From contig JAJPKI010000079.1 in assembly GCA_021323835.1 (NCBI GenBank), positions 1 to 14,957 of the forward strand: a stretch of 14,957 nt of DNA, given 5' to 3'. A program made the translations under genes and the position numbers. Positions 13,913 to 14,957 of this stretch are shown piece after piece. The DNA comes from Verrucomicrobiota bacterium. Lineage in GTDB: Bacteria; Verrucomicrobiota; Verrucomicrobiia; Limisphaerales; UBA11358. The notes below the pieces were generated by a model that had not been told where the DNA came from, made no database searches, and saw only the letters and a list, made by a program, of their open reading frames with translations. How positions within the stretch are numbered: position 1 is the stretch's first letter; each line of letters opens with the position of its first letter.

Positions 13913-14464
13913 ATGAAAACTGAAACGACTGCACGATGTTCCAGACAATTCTCATGGCTGGCGACGGCGCTGCTCGGTCTGTTAATCATACAAATCATCG
14001 GCTGCGCGGCTCCACCACAGATTTCTCCAGAAGGTTCTGCCTCGATGAAACAACAGGCATTGAGTTTTGCGCCACCGCCCGGCAAGGCAGGCCTCTACAT
14101 CATCCGCCCATATCACTTTTTTAAGGACACTGTTTACAACGGCTCGGATTTTTTATCGAATATCAGCCTCGATTACCAACAGTTCGGTTCGGTGAATACA
14201 AATTCATATCTCTTCGCGTTGGTGCCGCCCGGAAAACATATCCTCGGCTCCAGTATTCCAGATATATTCGCTTCCGATTCCAAGGGTGGCAATTTCACCG
14301 CTGAAGCCGGCAAAAACTATTATTTTACGGTCACAGTGTCAGTGGCCAGGGGTTTGCAGTTTGTCCCGATTTCTGAAACTAATGGCCAGACATACGTTCG
14401 GCAATTCAAATTGAGCGGCGACAATCGGTTTGAACTTCAGAATCCATCCGAGCAGACGCAGTGA
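13913..14464 (+). CDS. DUF2846-type lipoprotein, paralogue 3 of 3
   Basis: A 183-residue lipoprotein starting at ATG 13913, 15 bp after copy 2. The signal peptide 'RQFSWLATALLGLLIIQIIG' is nearly that of copy 1; the lipobox is IIGC with Cys31, +2 Ala. The mature part has a four-residue insertion before the shared 'SMKQQALSFAPPPGKAGLYI' and an extra loop ('FKDTVYNGSDFL') ahead of 'ISLDYQQFGSVNTNSYLFAL'. The conserved 'PPGKHIL', 'TAEAGKNYYFTV', 'ISETNGQTYVRQFKLSG' and 'DNRFELQNPSEQTQ' follow. The shared 5' signal-peptide DNA and conserved cores, with variation confined to loops, point to tandem duplication followed by divergence. Stop TGA at 14462-14464. Confidence 0.87.
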   Translation: MKTETTARCSRQFSWLATALLGLLIIQIIGCAAPPQISPEGSASMKQQALSFAPPPGKAGLYIIRPYHFFKDTVYNGSDFLSNISLDYQQFGSVNTNSYLFALVPPGKHILGSSIPDIFASDSKGGNFTAEAGKNYYFTVTVSVARGLQFVPISETNGQTYVRQFKLSGDNRFELQNPSEQTQ

Positions 14465-14499
14465 TAATGCAAATTCTCCCGCTCTGCCTTGCCCTCGAT

Positions 14500-14697
14500 T
14501 TATTTCTTCGGCGTCGGGAGAAATAAAAGCGCCACGCCGCCAACAAAACTCATCAGCCCAAGCGGCCCAAGCCGCACCCACGGAATTTTTCCCACCGGAT
14601 GCCCCATCGCCGCAAATGCCGCCACAATCAAAAACAATCCCGCCGCCAGCAGCAGGATTCCAAATACCAGATACAATTTGTTATTGGTGACTTTCAC
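14500..14697 (-). CDS. Small two-helix membrane protein
   Basis: A 65-residue protein from GTG 14697 (there is no ATG in a better position). Two hydrophobic helices, about residues 8-30 ('LYLVFGILLLAAGLFLIVAA') and 44-60 ('LGPLGLMSFVGGVALLFL'), flank a short loop with GHPVGKIPWVR. The ends are positively charged (MKVTNNK, PTPKK). There is no catalytic motif. GC content fits the neighbourhood. It is convergent with the third lipoprotein gene (35 bp apart) and divergent from the gene at 14801. I do not recognise the family; it could be a stand-alone membrane accessory protein. Confidence 0.55.
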   Translation of the reverse strand: MKVTNNKLYLVFGILLLAAGLFLIVAAFAAMGHPVGKIPWVRLGPLGLMSFVGGVALLFLPTPKK

Positions 14698-14800
14698 GAT
14701 TCAAATTCCGTTGTGGCAAAATACCCGCAGCAAAGCCGATGGAAAGGAAATTCCCGCGCGCCGCTTGTCAAACTTCTCCAAGTCCGTTATTTTCAGTGCA

Positions 14801-14957
14801 ATGTCGTTAAAGAAAAATATTTTGCTGATGGCGGCGATTTTGTGCGGCGCGCAATTCGCGTCAGCCGACACCGTGCAGCTCAAGGACAAAGCAGCCATCA
14901 CCGGCAAAATCCTTTCCGAGAAATCCGATTCCGTCATCGTAGAAGTCCGCTACAACG
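14801..14957 (+). CDS. Exported protein, N-terminal fragment (runs off right edge)
   Basis: The frame opens at ATG 14801 and is open to the end of the window (52 codons). It begins MSLKKNILLMAAILCGAQFA and then SA-D, a classic Sec signal peptide with charged n-region, hydrophobic core and an ASA-like cleavage site. The mature start 'DTVQLKDKAAITGKILSEKS', followed by 'DSVIVEVRYN', is beta-rich and resembles the short barrel-like leader segment found in many exported Verrucomicrobiota proteins ('V-x-L-x-D-x-x-x-x-G-K-I-x-x-E'). Its main domain is outside the window, so no function can be given. Confidence 0.7.
   Translation, partial: MSLKKNILLMAAILCGAQFASADTVQLKDKAAITGKILSEKSDSVIVEVRYN

Noticed and set aside
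14473..14524. Inverted repeat ATTCTCCCG/CGGGAGAAAT as a terminator for the lipoprotein genes
   Set aside because: The loop is over 30 bases, one arm lies in the coding end of the convergent small membrane protein gene, and no T tract follows.

Overview
The window reads as a piece of a Gram-negative bacterial chromosome. Outer-membrane features (a C-terminal beta-barrel ending in Phe, several lipoproteins sorted by a lipobox), a CHASE2-Ser/Thr kinase fusion, frequent weak or absent Shine-Dalgarno sequences and an integrase of the 'GASQ' type together suggest Verrucomicrobiota (Pedosphaera/Limisphaerales-like). That placement is inference from gene style, not a computed phylogeny.

Layout. 1-1724 (+): the 3' part of an outer-membrane beta-barrel gene. 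1721-3036 (-): an AT-richer two-gene module, a cytosolic DUF6731-like protein followed with overlap by a four-helix membrane protein; this is the best candidate for an undescribed system (possibly defence-like). 3101-3820 (-): a helical protein of unknown function with a Pro-rich tail. 3915-4155: twelve degenerate tandem repeats of 20-21 bp. 4215-4655 (-): a lipoprotein, divergent from 4779-6743 (+), a CHASE2-transmembrane-Ser/Thr kinase receptor. 6804-7166 (-): a 5'-truncated TPR gene remnant. 7222-8247 (-): a tyrosine-recombinase-like integrase lying just downstream of the 3' end of tRNA-Asn(GTT) (8460-8534), with direct repeats and hairpins between them.

8589-12576 (-) is the housekeeping block rpsB - tsf - pyrH - mutM (ribosomal protein S2, EF-Ts, UMP kinase, formamidopyrimidine-DNA glycosylase). 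It is interrupted between tsf and pyrH by an oppositely oriented, AT-richer WGR-domain gene and a strong tsf terminator. The rpsB-tsf spacer is filled by an 89-bp AT-rich imperfect palindrome, and the rpsB 5' leader carries two compact hairpins. Divergent from rpsB, three tandem paralogous DUF2846-type lipoprotein genes (12819-14464, +) form a recently expanded family. They are followed by a convergent two-helix membrane protein gene (14500-14697, -) and the start of an exported protein gene running off the right edge (14801-, +).

The conserved core (rpsB/tsf/pyrH/mutM/tRNA) is routine. Accessory DNA sits at four places: the 1.3-kb two-gene module, the repeat tract, the tRNA-Asn/integrase scar and the WGR insertion. 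No homology search or folding program was available; family names rest on recognised motifs.
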